A DNA stretch of 64,000 nucleotides from Devosia sp. (GTDB taxonomy: Bacteria; Pseudomonadota; Alphaproteobacteria; Rhizobiales; Devosiaceae). Of this stretch, positions 1-8,914 are shown piece by piece. The first letter of the stretch is position 1. The number at the start of each line of letters is the position of its first letter. A program made the position numbers and the translations under genes. The notes beneath the pieces were generated by a model, which did not search any database, was not told the DNA's origin, and saw nothing but the letters and a program-made list of their open reading frames with translations. The stretch spans positions 1 through 64,000 of the forward strand of contig JADJPS010000021.1 of assembly GCA_016713105.1 (NCBI GenBank), given 5' to 3'.

Positions 1-1322
1 GGAACTCGTCGCAGGCGACCCTTGGTCCGCGCAATCGGAGCCGACCGAGCCGAAGGATACGCTTGAGGTGGGCGAACAGCATCTCGACCTTCTTGCGCCG
101 GTGCCAGGAACGTTCATAGGCCGGTGTGTCCTGCCAGGCCGCGCGCCACGTCGCAGGCACGATCCTCGTCCCGAGGTCGCGCGGGATCTTGCGAGCCGGG
201 GTGTTGGGGCAGCATCTGGGCTTGAGAACGCAGCCATCACCAGTCGCGCTTGCTGGCGCGATAGAGCCGCGATGCCCTCCTTGGTGATGCCGGAGCGCGG
301 TGTGGCGTAAAGTTCCGGTGGAACTGCACCGGTTGCTTGCCCTCCGGGACCGTCTTAGCGATCCTGCTCGGCATCGAGGAGCAGAAGTCTGAGCGCGAAG
401 AATGCCATCGAACGCGGTTGGACTTGTCGAACACCCGGGATATGCGGCGCGATCCCGCGCTGCCCGACGAGACTGGTCCGTTCTCGGCCGAGCGTAAACC
501 GCTTTAATCGCAGCGAGGCTCTGCGGGGCTTGAGGCCGAAGCGCTCGGCGGTCCCGGTCGAGCATGGTGCGCGAGGGCGCCGACCTCCGGCCTGGCGGAT
601 GGCGCGGCTCGCCTCGACATCAGAGATGATCGCGTTGTCGGTATCGATCGGGTAGTTGGTGGCATAGGCGAAGAAGGCGTGGCCCTTGTGGGCGCCGGTC
701 CACCTGCGCAGCTGGGTCAGATCGCGAGATGAACTTCCCGGCGTGACCGGGCTCGCTGCGCCGAAGGCGGCATCGTCGAGGTCGCCAGGTACTCCTGCAG
801 CCCGACCCGCATCGGCGCATCATGGCGCCACTCCTCTCCCGGCACCGAGCGCTGCTTGTTGGCGTCGGCAGCGATCCGAGCTGGCATCGACAGCAAAGCC
901 TTCACCGCCCACCAGGCCTTCGCGCAGACGCCGCTCGAGCGCAATACCGAACAAGTACCGGAGGATATCGCTCTCCTGGAACCGGCCGTGCCGGTTGCGC
1001 GAGAAGGTCAGTGATCAGGCACCTTGCCGTCGAGACCCAACCAGCAGAACCATCGATAGGCGAGGTTGAGGTGCCACCCCTCCTCCCACAGCCGCTACTC
1101 CGAGCGGATGCCCATGCAGTAGCCCACCGTTGGCATCCGCATCATCAGTTCCCGGACCGATCAGGCCGACCGATGCTGCTGTAGAATGGCTCTTCAGCTC
1201 AGACCGCACGCTCTCAAGGTCGAGGAAGCGATCAATGCGACGCAACAGGTGATCAGCAGGCACGTGATCGTCGAGCAGAACTCGTAGAACAGCTGCACCG
1301 GCTCTATTACCATCCCCATCAT
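1..1322 (-). pseudogene. IS1182-family transposase remnant, frameshifted, truncated by window edge
   Basis: Pieces of one IS1182-type transposase appear in order on the minus strand but in different frames. The N-terminal segment around 1188-1281 reads DHVPADHLLRRIDRFLDLES; a middle segment around 594-690 contains the family-typical stretch FAYATNYPIDTDNAIISDVE; the C-terminal segment at 1-108 reads KKVEMLFAHLKRILRLGRLR. A plausible start is the ATG at 1322, followed within about 20 codons by a frameshift. Several further shifts lie in between, so no functional protein can be made. Terminal inverted repeats were not identified, and the left end lies outside the window. The family is recognised from conserved segments; that it is immobile is inferred from the disruptions. 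Confidence 0.8.
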
Positions 1323-1511
1323 CGTCGCGACCTCCTGCCATCTCTGCAGAACAGGATCCACGACCACGGCGCCCGATCAACCGCCAGGCTAGATCCAGCA
1401 CAATCGGCGCCAAGCGGACGCAGCGAAACCCATGTGTTACCCCAAGGCACGAGCTCGCCGGGCCGCGGGAAACTTGCTGTCGGTTAAGATACTGACTATA
1501 AAAGAGAATTT

Positions 1512-1588
1512 TGGTAGCGGAGGAGGGATTTGAACCCCCGACACACGGATTATGATTCCGCTGCTCTAACCAACTGAGCTACTCCGCC
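1512..1588 (-). tRNA. tRNA-Met (CAU), elongator type
   Basis: Read on the minus strand, a complete cloverleaf folds: a seven-pair acceptor stem (GGCGGAG with CTCCGCT, one G-T pair at the end), a D-arm with AGCTCAGTTGGTTAGAGC, an anticodon stem GCGGA/TCCGT enclosing loop ATCATAA with anticodon CAT, and a T-arm with GGTTCAAATCC. The 3' CCA is encoded at 1512-1514, which gives 77 nt. The resemblance is to elongator tRNA-Met rather than initiator because the first acceptor pair is not mismatched C-A. The tRNA-Ile2 alternative (lysidine-modified CAU) is less likely from overall sequence. Confidence 0.93.
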
Positions 1589-1787
1589 CCGAGGATGCGC
1601 GGGCCTGGGGGGCCGGCGGGCGCCTGGGGGGCGCGGCGCCTTATTAGGTTTGGCCGGGGGGTGTGTCAAGCGGACGTTAGGGCCGGCCGCGGATGACGTT
1701 CCATACACCATAGGGCGCGATAGCCGGTTGGCGGCGATGCCTGGTTCAGCGGCTGAGCGTATTGTCCTCGGCATCACTGGAGGCCCC

Positions 1788-3023
1788 ATGCGTTTCGTCG
1801 TCCTTGCTCTGTTGACGCTGTTCGCCGCTCCGGCGGCGGCTGCGCCGCTCGAACTCCATCGTGGCGTCAATGTCCATGAATGGCTGAACTGGTCCCCGCT
1901 GGCGGCTGATGGCTCCTACCGCTGGCCGCCCTACCAGAGCACGGACGAGTGGCTCGGGCGCTACAGGCCGCTGACGGACTGGCCGGCCGGCGATCCGTTC
2001 GATCGCATCCGCTCGCTCGGCTTCGACTTCGTCCGGCTGACCGTCGATCCCGGCCCGCTGCTCGCCAGCGAGGGTGAGCGTCGCAGTGAGGCGCTGGCGG
2101 TGCTCGCCGATGGCGTGCGACGGTTGACCAAGAGCGGGCTCAAGGTGGTGCTCAACCTCCACATCGTGAGCCAGGTGCCAGCCTATGGCGGCGAGGCGGT
2201 CATCGAGCAGCCGGCCGGAAGCGTGAGCATTGCGCACTATGTGCAGATGACGGCGGACGTGGCGTCGATGCTCGCCGCGTTCGGTGCCGGCACGGTTGCC
2301 TTCGAACCCTTCAATGAACCGCAGCACTATCCGTGCGAGGGCCGGGGGGATGGGCAATGGCAGCGGATCATGGCGCAGACGATGACGGCGATCCGTGCGG
2401 TCGCCGACGAACTCACGGTCATCGCCACCGGCGCCTGCGGTGGCGATGTCATCGGGCTTGCCGATCTCCGGCCAACCTTCGACGATCCGAACCTGTACTA
2501 CAGCTTTCATATGTACGACCCGCACCTGTTCACCCACCAGCGCTCAGCTGAGGAGGGTGGCTTTGCCTCGGGGCTGCCCTGGCCGGCCAGCGCCGGCTCG
2601 CCCGGCGCGGTCATCGAAATGCTCAGGGCCCGCATGGCCGCTGCGGGGATCGACGAGGCCGAGCAGGTACGCACCCTGCTCGCCCTCAAACCCCACATCG
2701 CGCAGTACTTCGCCGAGGGCTGGGAGGCGCGGCAGATGGCCGAGGGTTTCGAACTGGTGCTTGCGTGGGCCCGCAGCAACGACATCCCGACCAATCGGCT
2801 GTTCATGGGCGAGTTCGGGGTTCTGGCCATGTCCGATGACGGTCGCATGGGCGCCTTCGATGCCGACCGGTTACGCTATCTCGGAGCGGCCCGCAGCCTC
2901 GCGGAGGCGCATGGCATCCCCTGGGCGGTATGGGAATATGCCAATCCATGGGGGATGAGCGTCATCTTCCCCACCGGTCCGGCGCTGCCGGACACTGCCA
3001 TGCTTGGGGCGTTGGGGCTGTAG
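1788..3023 (+). CDS. Secreted glycoside hydrolase family 5 (cellulase-like)
   Basis: This 411-residue protein has a Sec signal peptide (about residues 1-19, ending in an Ala-rich stretch) and a GH5 TIM barrel. The acid/base glutamate is visible in FEPFNEPQH (E177), the barrel motif HMYDPH lies at 241-246, and the nucleophile candidate is E342 in FMGEFGV. I chose the ATG at 1788 because it follows a GGAGG-like site and begins a clean signal peptide; an open frame continues upstream without one. The gene converges on the CapK-like gene with only 11 bp between stops. Placed beside an exopolysaccharide locus, it may trim a beta-linked glucan or mannan in the periplasm or outside. The substrate cannot be read from sequence. 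Confidence 0.88.
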   Translation: MRFVVLALLTLFAAPAAAAPLELHRGVNVHEWLNWSPLAADGSYRWPPYQSTDEWLGRYRPLTDWPAGDPFDRIRSLGFDFVRLTVDPGPLLASEGERRSEALAVLADGVRRLTKSGLKVVLNLHIVSQVPAYGGEAVIEQPAGSVSIAHYVQMTADVASMLAAFGAGTVAFEPFNEPQHYPCEGRGDGQWQRIMAQTMTAIRAVADELTVIATGACGGDVIGLADLRPTFDDPNLYYSFHMYDPHLFTHQRSAEEGGFASGLPWPASAGSPGAVIEMLRARMAAAGIDEAEQVRTLLALKPHIAQYFAEGWEARQMAEGFELVLAWARSNDIPTNRLFMGEFGVLAMSDDGRMGAFDADRLRYLGAARSLAEAHGIPWAVWEYANPWGMSVIFPTGPALPDTAMLGALGL

Positions 3024-3034
3024 TCAGCGGCGCC

Positions 3035-4453
3035 TCAGTACTTGCCCATGTCCAGCCGCTGATCGATAAAGGTGCGCTTGCCGCCGCGACCGCTGGCGAT
3101 CTGTTCGACCTGCTGCACCGTGAAGGACAGGCGGTGGAGCACCCGCTCCTCGAGGTCGGCGACGATGTTCAGCGCGTCCTGTTCGGTGCCGCCCGGTGCC
3201 GGCACGTACCGCATCGTCACCTTGCCCGGCTCGTGCTGGACAAACTGGAACTCCTCGACACCGGTGAAGAAGCGCGGCTTTTCGGGCGTCAGGTCGATGG
3301 AGACGATGCGGCCGCCGTCGGCGGCGATCAGGTAGTCGGGCTTGCGCCGCGGCAAGATGCTGGACACCTGCATGCGCTGGCCGTTGGCTTCGGACGGCAG
3401 TTCGACCAAGGTAGCCCGATCATGGGTATCATAGCGGATGAAGGGCATGCTGGTCGACAGGAACCCGGTGCCGATCAGCCGGCCCTCGCGTCCCGGTTCG
3501 GTAACGGGCCGGTCGTCCTCGTCGACAAGTTCGGCAAGACCATAGAGCGGCTGGAAGGTGTAGTGCCCCGGCTGCGTCATGCTCTCGTTGGCGAACAGCA
3601 CCTTCTCGCTGAGCCCGTAGAAGTTGGCGATGGGCGCGTCGCCGAAGGCGGCCGCGATGATCGCGCGTTGATGCGGCAGCAGCGGCTCGGAGATCGGCAG
3701 TATCCCCTTGAGCGGCAGCTGCAGCGAGCGGCCGAGCCGGATCAGGTGGCTCGCCATCAGCACGATCGCCGAGGGGTATCCGTACAGGTAGCGCACGCCG
3801 TGGTGGTCGATGAGGTCGGCGTAGCGCGCGACATCGTCGCGGCTCATCGGGAACACCGAGAGGCGGAGCTCACGCAGCGCCGGTTCCCACTCCGAGCTGA
3901 CGCGCCCCCTCCGGTCGAGCCCGACGCCGCGCAGCACGATCTTGCTGTCGGTCTCGGAGAAGCCGGCGCGGCTCCAGCTGTCCATGACGAAGGCCTGCTC
4001 GCGCGGGCTGCGGTCGCGGTCCAGGTAGAAGCCGAAGGGTCGCTCTGCGTTGGATCCGCTGGTGTCGGCGCGGTCGACGCTGGCACGCGGTACGGTCAGC
4101 ACGGCGTCGCCCGCAGCCTCGAGGTCCCACTTCTTCAGGATGGGGAGGCGGCGCAGGTCCTCGGGCATGGCGCCGTTGTAGTCGAAGCCGCTGCCCAGGT
4201 GGCGATCAAGCAGCTCCCGGTAGAACGGACTGTGGTCGTGCGCCTTGCCAAGCAGGCCGCGCAGGGCGTCCAGGTGCGCCGCATGGGCGGACGCGGGGTT
4301 CGCGGCCAGGGTCGCGATACGCTGGCGCCAGTGCTGGTAGGAACGGCCGTATTTTGCGCCGGTCGGCACCAGCGACACCAGCGGCGCCAGCGACTTGCGA
4401 ACAAGACGGGGCGCCCGGGTGTAGGCGCCGCGGGCTACGTCCAGAATGCTCAT
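3035..4453 (-). CDS. CapK-like adenylate-forming enzyme (phenylacetate-CoA ligase family)
   Basis: A 472-residue protein of the PaaK/CapK family. Visible marks are an N-terminal helical region with GKAHDHSPFYREL, a phosphate-loop-like DTSGSNAERPF, the YLYGYPSAI segment, ISEPLLPHQ, NFYGLSEKV and a YDTHDRA motif near the C-terminal lid. Family members activate carboxylates by adenylation. CapK homologues are common in capsule and EPS loci but mostly uncharacterised. The ATG at 4453 follows a strong TGAGGAGG site; an upstream in-frame extension lacks one. It lies 10 bp after the FemAB-like gene, probably in one operon, which suggests that it activates an acyl or amino-acyl group transferred by that partner. 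This pairing is inference. Confidence 0.82.
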   Translation of the reverse strand: MSILDVARGAYTRAPRLVRKSLAPLVSLVPTGAKYGRSYQHWRQRIATLAANPASAHAAHLDALRGLLGKAHDHSPFYRELLDRHLGSGFDYNGAMPEDLRRLPILKKWDLEAAGDAVLTVPRASVDRADTSGSNAERPFGFYLDRDRSPREQAFVMDSWSRAGFSETDSKIVLRGVGLDRRGRVSSEWEPALRELRLSVFPMSRDDVARYADLIDHHGVRYLYGYPSAIVLMASHLIRLGRSLQLPLKGILPISEPLLPHQRAIIAAAFGDAPIANFYGLSEKVLFANESMTQPGHYTFQPLYGLAELVDEDDRPVTEPGREGRLIGTGFLSTSMPFIRYDTHDRATLVELPSEANGQRMQVSSILPRRKPDYLIAADGGRIVSIDLTPEKPRFFTGVEEFQFVQHEPGKVTMRYVPAPGGTEQDALNIVADLEERVLHRLSFTVQQVEQIASGRGGKRTFIDQRLDMGKY

Positions 4454-4463
4454 CGCTGCCTCC

Positions 4464-5456
4464 TCATAGGCTGATCCACTCACCGGCGAGTTCGTATTCG
4501 ACCGGCTTCATCGTCCGCTTGAACTGGGTGTAGCCATCGCCCGTGCGGAGTCCGCCGACATCGAAGGTCCGGACGCCGCGGCGTTTCATCTCGCGCATGA
4601 CGTTCCACATCAGGAAGTTGCCCGCATTGACCTTGCGCCCATCCGGACCGAACCAGCCGACATGGTATTCGGCGATGTGACCGAAGCGGACCACCGACAT
4701 GCCTGCCACTGGCTGTCCCGCGAGCAGCAGCTGAAACACCAGGACATTGCCGGGAGCTGCCTCGCGCAGGCCGCGCAGCAGGCTGGGTTTGGCCGCAGTG
4801 AAGTTCTTGGCCTTCATGTTCTCGATGTGACGGGCAATCATCCACTCATAGCTCGCCGCGTCGTCGGCGACGCGCAATTGCGCCGCGGCTCGCTCGGCGG
4901 CGCGGGCGCGGTTGCGGAACGTCGAGCTGAAACTCTTCCACAGCTGCTCCTCGCTCACCGAGATGTCGATGCGGCCCGATCGCCAGGAATCGGCATGGCG
5001 GCGGATGTAGCCGGCCTCGCGCAGCAGCGCGACGTTGCGCTCGGTGCGGGGCAGGGCGGGGGCAATCAGCAGCGGCAGGGTCCAGATCCGGCCCACGCTG
5101 TGGCGGATGGCGCGAAAGACGTCCAGCACGTGCTCGTCCGATGGCGTGGCGTCGAGCAGGATCGGTCCACGGTTGATGCGGTTGAACAGCTTGATACCGG
5201 CGCGATGGAACTGCAGCACGACCGCGAAAGCTACCGGCTGCCCGCCAGACGACAGTACCAGGCGCCGCGACGGCCAGCCGCTCGCGTGCTTGCCCGCAGC
5301 AAAGCCGTAGTCCTGTGGCAGATGACCGGTCGGCGCCGCGGCCATCAACTCGCGCCACTCCGCCTCGCTGGTGCTGCAGCGCACCTCGATACCCGTCACC
5401 TGCCGCGGTTCGGCGGCGGTCTGCGGCGGAATGGTCTGGGCAACGTCGAATGCCAT
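4464..5456 (-). CDS. FemAB/GNAT-like (BioF2-like) transferase, EPS-associated, copy 1
   Basis: This 330-residue protein has the double-GNAT fold signature of FemAB-related and BioF2-like acyl/aminoacyl transferases: a RINRGPILL strand mid-protein, MIARHIENMKAKNF before the second half, then a C-terminal block with QPVAGMSVVRFG, VGWFGPDGRK and FDVGGL. A diverged paralogue with the same motifs lies at 16480-17487. In Caulobacter the holdfast protein HfsK has a related fold and acts on an adhesive polysaccharide, so modification of amino sugars in the EPS is a reasonable inference. It is first in a two-gene unit with the CapK-like gene, divergent from the flippase. A CtrA-like box lies 75 bp upstream of its start. 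Confidence 0.83.
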   Translation of the reverse strand: MAFDVAQTIPPQTAAEPRQVTGIEVRCSTSEAEWRELMAAAPTGHLPQDYGFAAGKHASGWPSRRLVLSSGGQPVAFAVVLQFHRAGIKLFNRINRGPILLDATPSDEHVLDVFRAIRHSVGRIWTLPLLIAPALPRTERNVALLREAGYIRRHADSWRSGRIDISVSEEQLWKSFSSTFRNRARAAERAAAQLRVADDAASYEWMIARHIENMKAKNFTAAKPSLLRGLREAAPGNVLVFQLLLAGQPVAGMSVVRFGHIAEYHVGWFGPDGRKVNAGNFLMWNVMREMKRRGVRTFDVGGLRTGDGYTQFKRTMKPVEYELAGEWISL

Positions 5457-5530
5457 GAAAGTACCCCTGGCCCTGTCGCCAGTCTCGAATCTATCGATAG
5501 AAGTTTGCGTGCCCTGTCAGAACCGAAAGG

Positions 5531-5545
5531 TTGATTCAGTGTTAA
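5531..5545. promoter_or_regulatory. Near-consensus CtrA-type box (TTGA-N7-TTAA)
   Basis: In the 284-bp divergent gap between the FemAB-like gene and the flippase, TTGA at 5531 and TTAA at 5542 are separated by exactly seven bases. One position departs from the CtrA consensus TTAA-N7-TTAA. Support comes from two perfect boxes elsewhere in the same locus. No clear -35/-10 pair was seen in the rest of this gap. Confidence 0.45.
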
Positions 5546-5740
5546 TGTGCGGCGGCGCAGAACAGGGATGTCAGTCCCTTGGCCTGGATTCTGGAGTCAC
5601 ACGAAAGATGATGACCTGCAGTGCGCGCCGCGTTCGATATAATTGTCTCTATTCACCGTATAGGTTCAATTAACTATTCGCTCGGCGGCCGGGGGCGTAG
5701 ACCCTTCGATAGGGGGCCACCCCTGCTTGTCGAGGTGCCC

Positions 5741-7182
5741 GTGCTGCTGCGTTCCACCCTTATCTACGCCCCGGCGATCCTGCTGACGCGCATCTCGGCG
5801 CTGCTGCTGCTGGTCATTGCGACACGGTTGATCGACCAGACCGAATACGGGTTGCTGGCGCTGGTCGTCACCGTCGGCGAACTCACCGATTCAGCCGTCA
5901 CCAACTGGCTGCGAATCGCGCTGCTGCGGCTGGGTGGCAAGGGAGAGGTCAGTCGCGGCAGCCTCTGGCTCGCGGCGCGGGTTCTTGCCGTCACGACGGG
6001 GATCGGCCTCGTGGTTTCAATTCTGGCCTCCGGGCTTGTAGCCCCGGAGCGCTGGGCCGAGTTCGCGATCGCCGTGTGCACGTATCTGGTCGTCGGCGCC
6101 GTGAGTCGCTTCGCGCTCACCGTGCTGCAGATGCAGCAGCGTCATGGCGCTTACTCGCTGCTCGAGTTCGTGCGCGCCGCGCTGCAACTGGTGCTACCGG
6201 TCGCCGCCGTCATGCTGGCGCCGCACAGTTTCCTCGTCGTCTCGCTCGCGTCCTCGGTGGCCACGCTGCTGGCCGGTCTCATCGGGCTTCGCCTGGCGCT
6301 TTCGGGCACGGTGGGCGGACCGGCACGTTTCACCTCAGGCGAGTTGTTCGCGCTCGGCATTCCGTTGATCGTGCTTGCCGTCGTCGGCTTCCGGGGCTCA
6401 ACAGTGCCGAGCGGGTGCTGCTCAAGTTCTACTATGATGCCGGCGCCGTGGCGGTCTTTGCCGCCAGCTATGCCCTGGCGCGGCAGCCGATCGACACCAT
6501 TGCCAACGCCATCAACATGGGCGGTTTCCCCGAAATGGTCAGCCGCTTCGACCGCGAGGGTGCGGGTGCGGCCGCGGCCTTCCTGTCGCACCAGTTGTCG
6601 CTGCTCGCGCGGTTGAGTTTTCCCGTCGCCGCAATGCTGGTTGCGCTCAGTACCGACATCGGCGACCTCGTGCTCCCCGCCGGCTACCAGGGCGCAGTGG
6701 GGCAACTGTTCCCGCTGATCGCCATCGCGGTGATGGCCGGCAATGTCTCGACCTTCGTGTTCCAGAACGTGATCCATGCCCACAAGCGGCCCTGGCTGCT
6801 GATCGTCGTTGCTGCGCCGGGTTCGATCGTCACGGTCGTTCTCTCCCTGCTGGTCATCCCCCCACTTGCCGAGGTCGGAGCAGCACTGGCACTGGCGGGC
6901 GGCATGCTTGCCAACCTCGCGACAGCCATCGTCGTTTCGCACAGGCTGACTCCCATTCCGGTCGCCTGGCGCGATCTCGCCACTTCGGTCGGCATCGCGG
7001 CTGCCACCGGAGTGGCGGCCTACATCGCCAGCAGCCTGCTTGGCACGGTCTGGCCGGTGTTCAGGCTGGCCGTCGGCGGCACTGCGGGCGGGCTGGTCTT
7101 TCTGGGGCTGACCGCCTTGCTCTATCCCGACGAGACTCGTGATCTGGCCGGCAAGGTCAAGGCCCGACTGGGCATCGCATGA
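5741..7182 (+). CDS. Wzx-type polysaccharide flippase (frameshifted at 6393-6396)
   Basis: An oligosaccharide/lipid flippase of the MOP superfamily, about 480 residues once repaired, with alternating hydrophobic segments throughout. The first part starts LLRSTLIYAPAILLTRISAL and reads to VVGFRG. The second continues GLNSAERVLLKFYYDAGAVA in the -1 frame and runs to the stop at 7182. The break coincides with a run of four G at 6393-6396; one more G restores GFRGLNSAERV. The start is uncertain: GTG at 5741 follows CGAGG, and a GTG at 5735 is also possible. The product would move undecaprenyl-linked repeat units to the periplasm in the Wzx/Wzy pathway. It is the only flippase in the locus, so a real knockout is less likely than a sequencing indel. 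Confidence 0.85.
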
Positions 7183-7210
7183 GCGCCAGCCCGGACGGTA
7201 ACCTCGCCGA

Positions 7211-7230
7211 TTAAGGATAGTGCCAGTTCC
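7211..7230 (+). promoter_or_regulatory. 20-bp upstream motif shared with 17611-17630
   Basis: The sequence beginning TTAAGGATA and ending in CCAG-TTCC at this site matches 17 of 20 positions with a site upstream of the polymerase gene. It lies 83 bp before the receiver-domain start. It may be a shared promoter core or regulator site; no other copy was noticed in the window. Confidence 0.35.
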
Positions 7231-7255
7231 CCCGCGCCTTCGCCGGGTGCGCATG

Positions 7256-7271
7256 TTAAGCCCTTGTTAAC
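7256..7271. promoter_or_regulatory. CtrA-type box (TTAA-N7-TTAAC)
   Basis: A perfect TTAA (7256-7259), seven bases, then TTAAC (7267-7271), ending 22 bp before the ATG of the receiver-domain gene. This matches the full CtrA consensus known from Caulobacter and Rhizobiales. TTAA is rare in such GC-rich DNA, which adds weight. Binding is inferred. Confidence 0.55.
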
Positions 7272-7293
7272 CCAGGCAGAGAGGCCGCTTCTG

Positions 7294-7795
7294 ATGATTT
7301 CGCGCAGTCTTGGCATCGCCATGCTGACCGCCAATCCGGCCTTCGGCGGCATCCTGGGGCGCGCGCTCCAGGAAGATGGAGGGCACCAGGTGGCCAGCTT
7401 CGAAGGCATCGAAGCCCTCACCACCTACCTGCGCATTTCGCCGGCCGACGTCGTCGTTCTTGATACCGAGTTGCCGGGCGCGCCCGCCCTCGATATTGCG
7501 CGCGGGCTGCGCCAGCATGTGCGGCTCGCGAATCCGGATCTCCACATTGTCGCGCTCACCCGCACGCCGACCCCCGTTCCACAAGCCACTCTATGCCGCC
7601 GGTATCGATCGGGTGCTGCTGAAGCCGGTGACGCCAGGCCTGCTGCTCGCGACCGTCGAGGCGTTGTTCGAGACCCGCCGTGCCGTGGCAGCCGCTTCGG
7701 GTCAGTCCCGGCGCCCGTTCGAGGGCGCAGCCGCCGCGCCGGTCCGGTCCGGCAATGTCATCCCGCTGTTCGGTGAAGGCCGCGAGCGGCGTTAG
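7294..7795 (+). CDS. Degenerate response-regulator receiver protein (frameshifted at 7571-7575)
   Basis: A single receiver-like domain of about 165 residues after repair, with no recognisable output domain. The phosphoacceptor-like Asp is D57 in DVVVLDTELPG, and the conserved Lys is visible in RVLLKPVTP. The usual acidic pair near residue 10 is replaced by MLTANP, so phosphorylation may be weak or absent. After HIVALTRTPTP the frame shifts at a run of five C; removing one C joins it to FHKPLYAAGIDRVLLKP. The ATG at 7294 follows GAGAGG. Its stop overlaps the stop of the convergent glycosyltransferase by 4 bp. With a perfect CtrA-type box just upstream, it may link EPS output to the cell cycle. 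This is inference. Confidence 0.72.
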
Positions 7796-8907
7796 GCCAG
7801 CAGCGCCTCATAGGCGTCGCCGACGATCGGCAGGGCGAAATCCGACGCCCGCGCCCGCAGGCGTTCCATCGGCACCGGATCGACCAGCACACGCGCCATC
7901 GCATCGGCCAGTGCCGCTGCATCGCCAACCGGCACCAGCGGGCCCAGCCGGCCATTCTCGAGAATCTCGCGCGGACCATAGGGCGCATCGGTCGATACGA
8001 CTGGAACGCCGGCGGCCATCGCCTCGATCAGGACGTTGCCAAAGCCCTCGCTGGTCGAACTCAGGGCGAACAGGTCGGCCACGGCGTAGCAGGCCGCCGG
8101 GTCGTTGACGTAGCCGGGAAAGAGAACCCGATCGGCTATGCCCAGTGCCCGTGCTTCGGACCTGAGCGGCTCGAGCAATGGCCCTTCGCCGAAGATCACC
8201 AGCCGGGCAGGGCGCGTCGCAACGAGTTGGGCGAAGGCACGCAGCAGGGTCGACTGATCCTTCACCCGGGTCAGGCGGCCGGCAGTGACGATCACCGGTC
8301 CCGAGCCCAAGGCGTCAAGCTCGGCCTGCCAGGGATAGGTTCGCGTCGGCGTCGCCCCGGCTGGCGGCAGCGGATTGTGGATCACGGCGATCCGCTCGCG
8401 CGCCGCGCCGCGCTGGACAAGGTCCTCGCCGACGCCGGCCGAGACTGCAATGCCTTTGGTGGCGCGCGCTGCGACCACCGAACCGGTCACACCGGCGATT
8501 CTCGACCCCAGGTCCTTGGTGGGCAGTGCGGCGGCCGCGTGAAAACTGGGAAAGAACCTGGCGCCGCTCAGCGACAGGTACAGGGCCAGCGCGGTGATCA
8601 GGTTGGCGAAGTCGGGTCCGCTGAAGACGGCATCGGGCTGCAGCCGCCGATAGAAGGCGGCGCTGCGCAACAGGCCCCGGATGGTCAGTGCCTTGCCGAA
8701 GCGCCCCCCCTTGCTGATCGGCATGCCGAGGTCCATGAGCTGCACGGCATCAGAGCGCAGTGAGGCGTTCGGTCCTTCGCCGTTCCAGACAAAGAGCGTC
8801 ACTTCGTGGCCGCGGGCCGCGAGCTCATTGGCCATCAGCACCCAGACTCGCTCGGCGCCGCCCCCTCTCAGGCTGGGAACGTGGAATACGATGCGCTTGC
8901 TGAGCAT
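7792..8907 (-). CDS. Glycosyltransferase family 4
   Basis: A 371-residue GT-B enzyme. The N-terminal glycine loop is VPSLRGGGAERV, and the C-terminal nucleotide-sugar site holds SSTSEGFGNVLIEAMAAGVP with the family-4 EX7E pattern, followed by STDAPYGPREIL. Such enzymes add a sugar from a nucleotide donor, with retention, to a lipid-linked acceptor on the cytoplasmic face. The start is the ATG at 8907, which slightly overlaps the end of the chain-length gene; a TTG at 8925 is possible but lacks a better ribosome site. It is probably co-transcribed with and downstream of the chain-length gene. Confidence 0.87.
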   Translation of the reverse strand: MLSKRIVFHVPSLRGGGAERVWVLMANELAARGHEVTLFVWNGEGPNASLRSDAVQLMDLGMPISKGGRFGKALTIRGLLRSAAFYRRLQPDAVFSGPDFANLITALALYLSLSGARFFPSFHAAAALPTKDLGSRIAGVTGSVVAARATKGIAVSAGVGEDLVQRGAARERIAVIHNPLPPAGATPTRTYPWQAELDALGSGPVIVTAGRLTRVKDQSTLLRAFAQLVATRPARLVIFGEGPLLEPLRSEARALGIADRVLFPGYVNDPAACYAVADLFALSSTSEGFGNVLIEAMAAGVPVVSTDAPYGPREILENGRLGPLVPVGDAAALADAMARVLVDPVPMERLRARASDFALPIVGDAYEALLA

Positions 8908-8914
8908 TGCCGGG

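Noticed and set aside
1..1588. Possible genomic island or integrase site at the tRNA-Met gene
   Set aside because: Only an IS1182 remnant lies next to the tRNA; no integrase and no repeat of the tRNA 3' end was noticed in the window.
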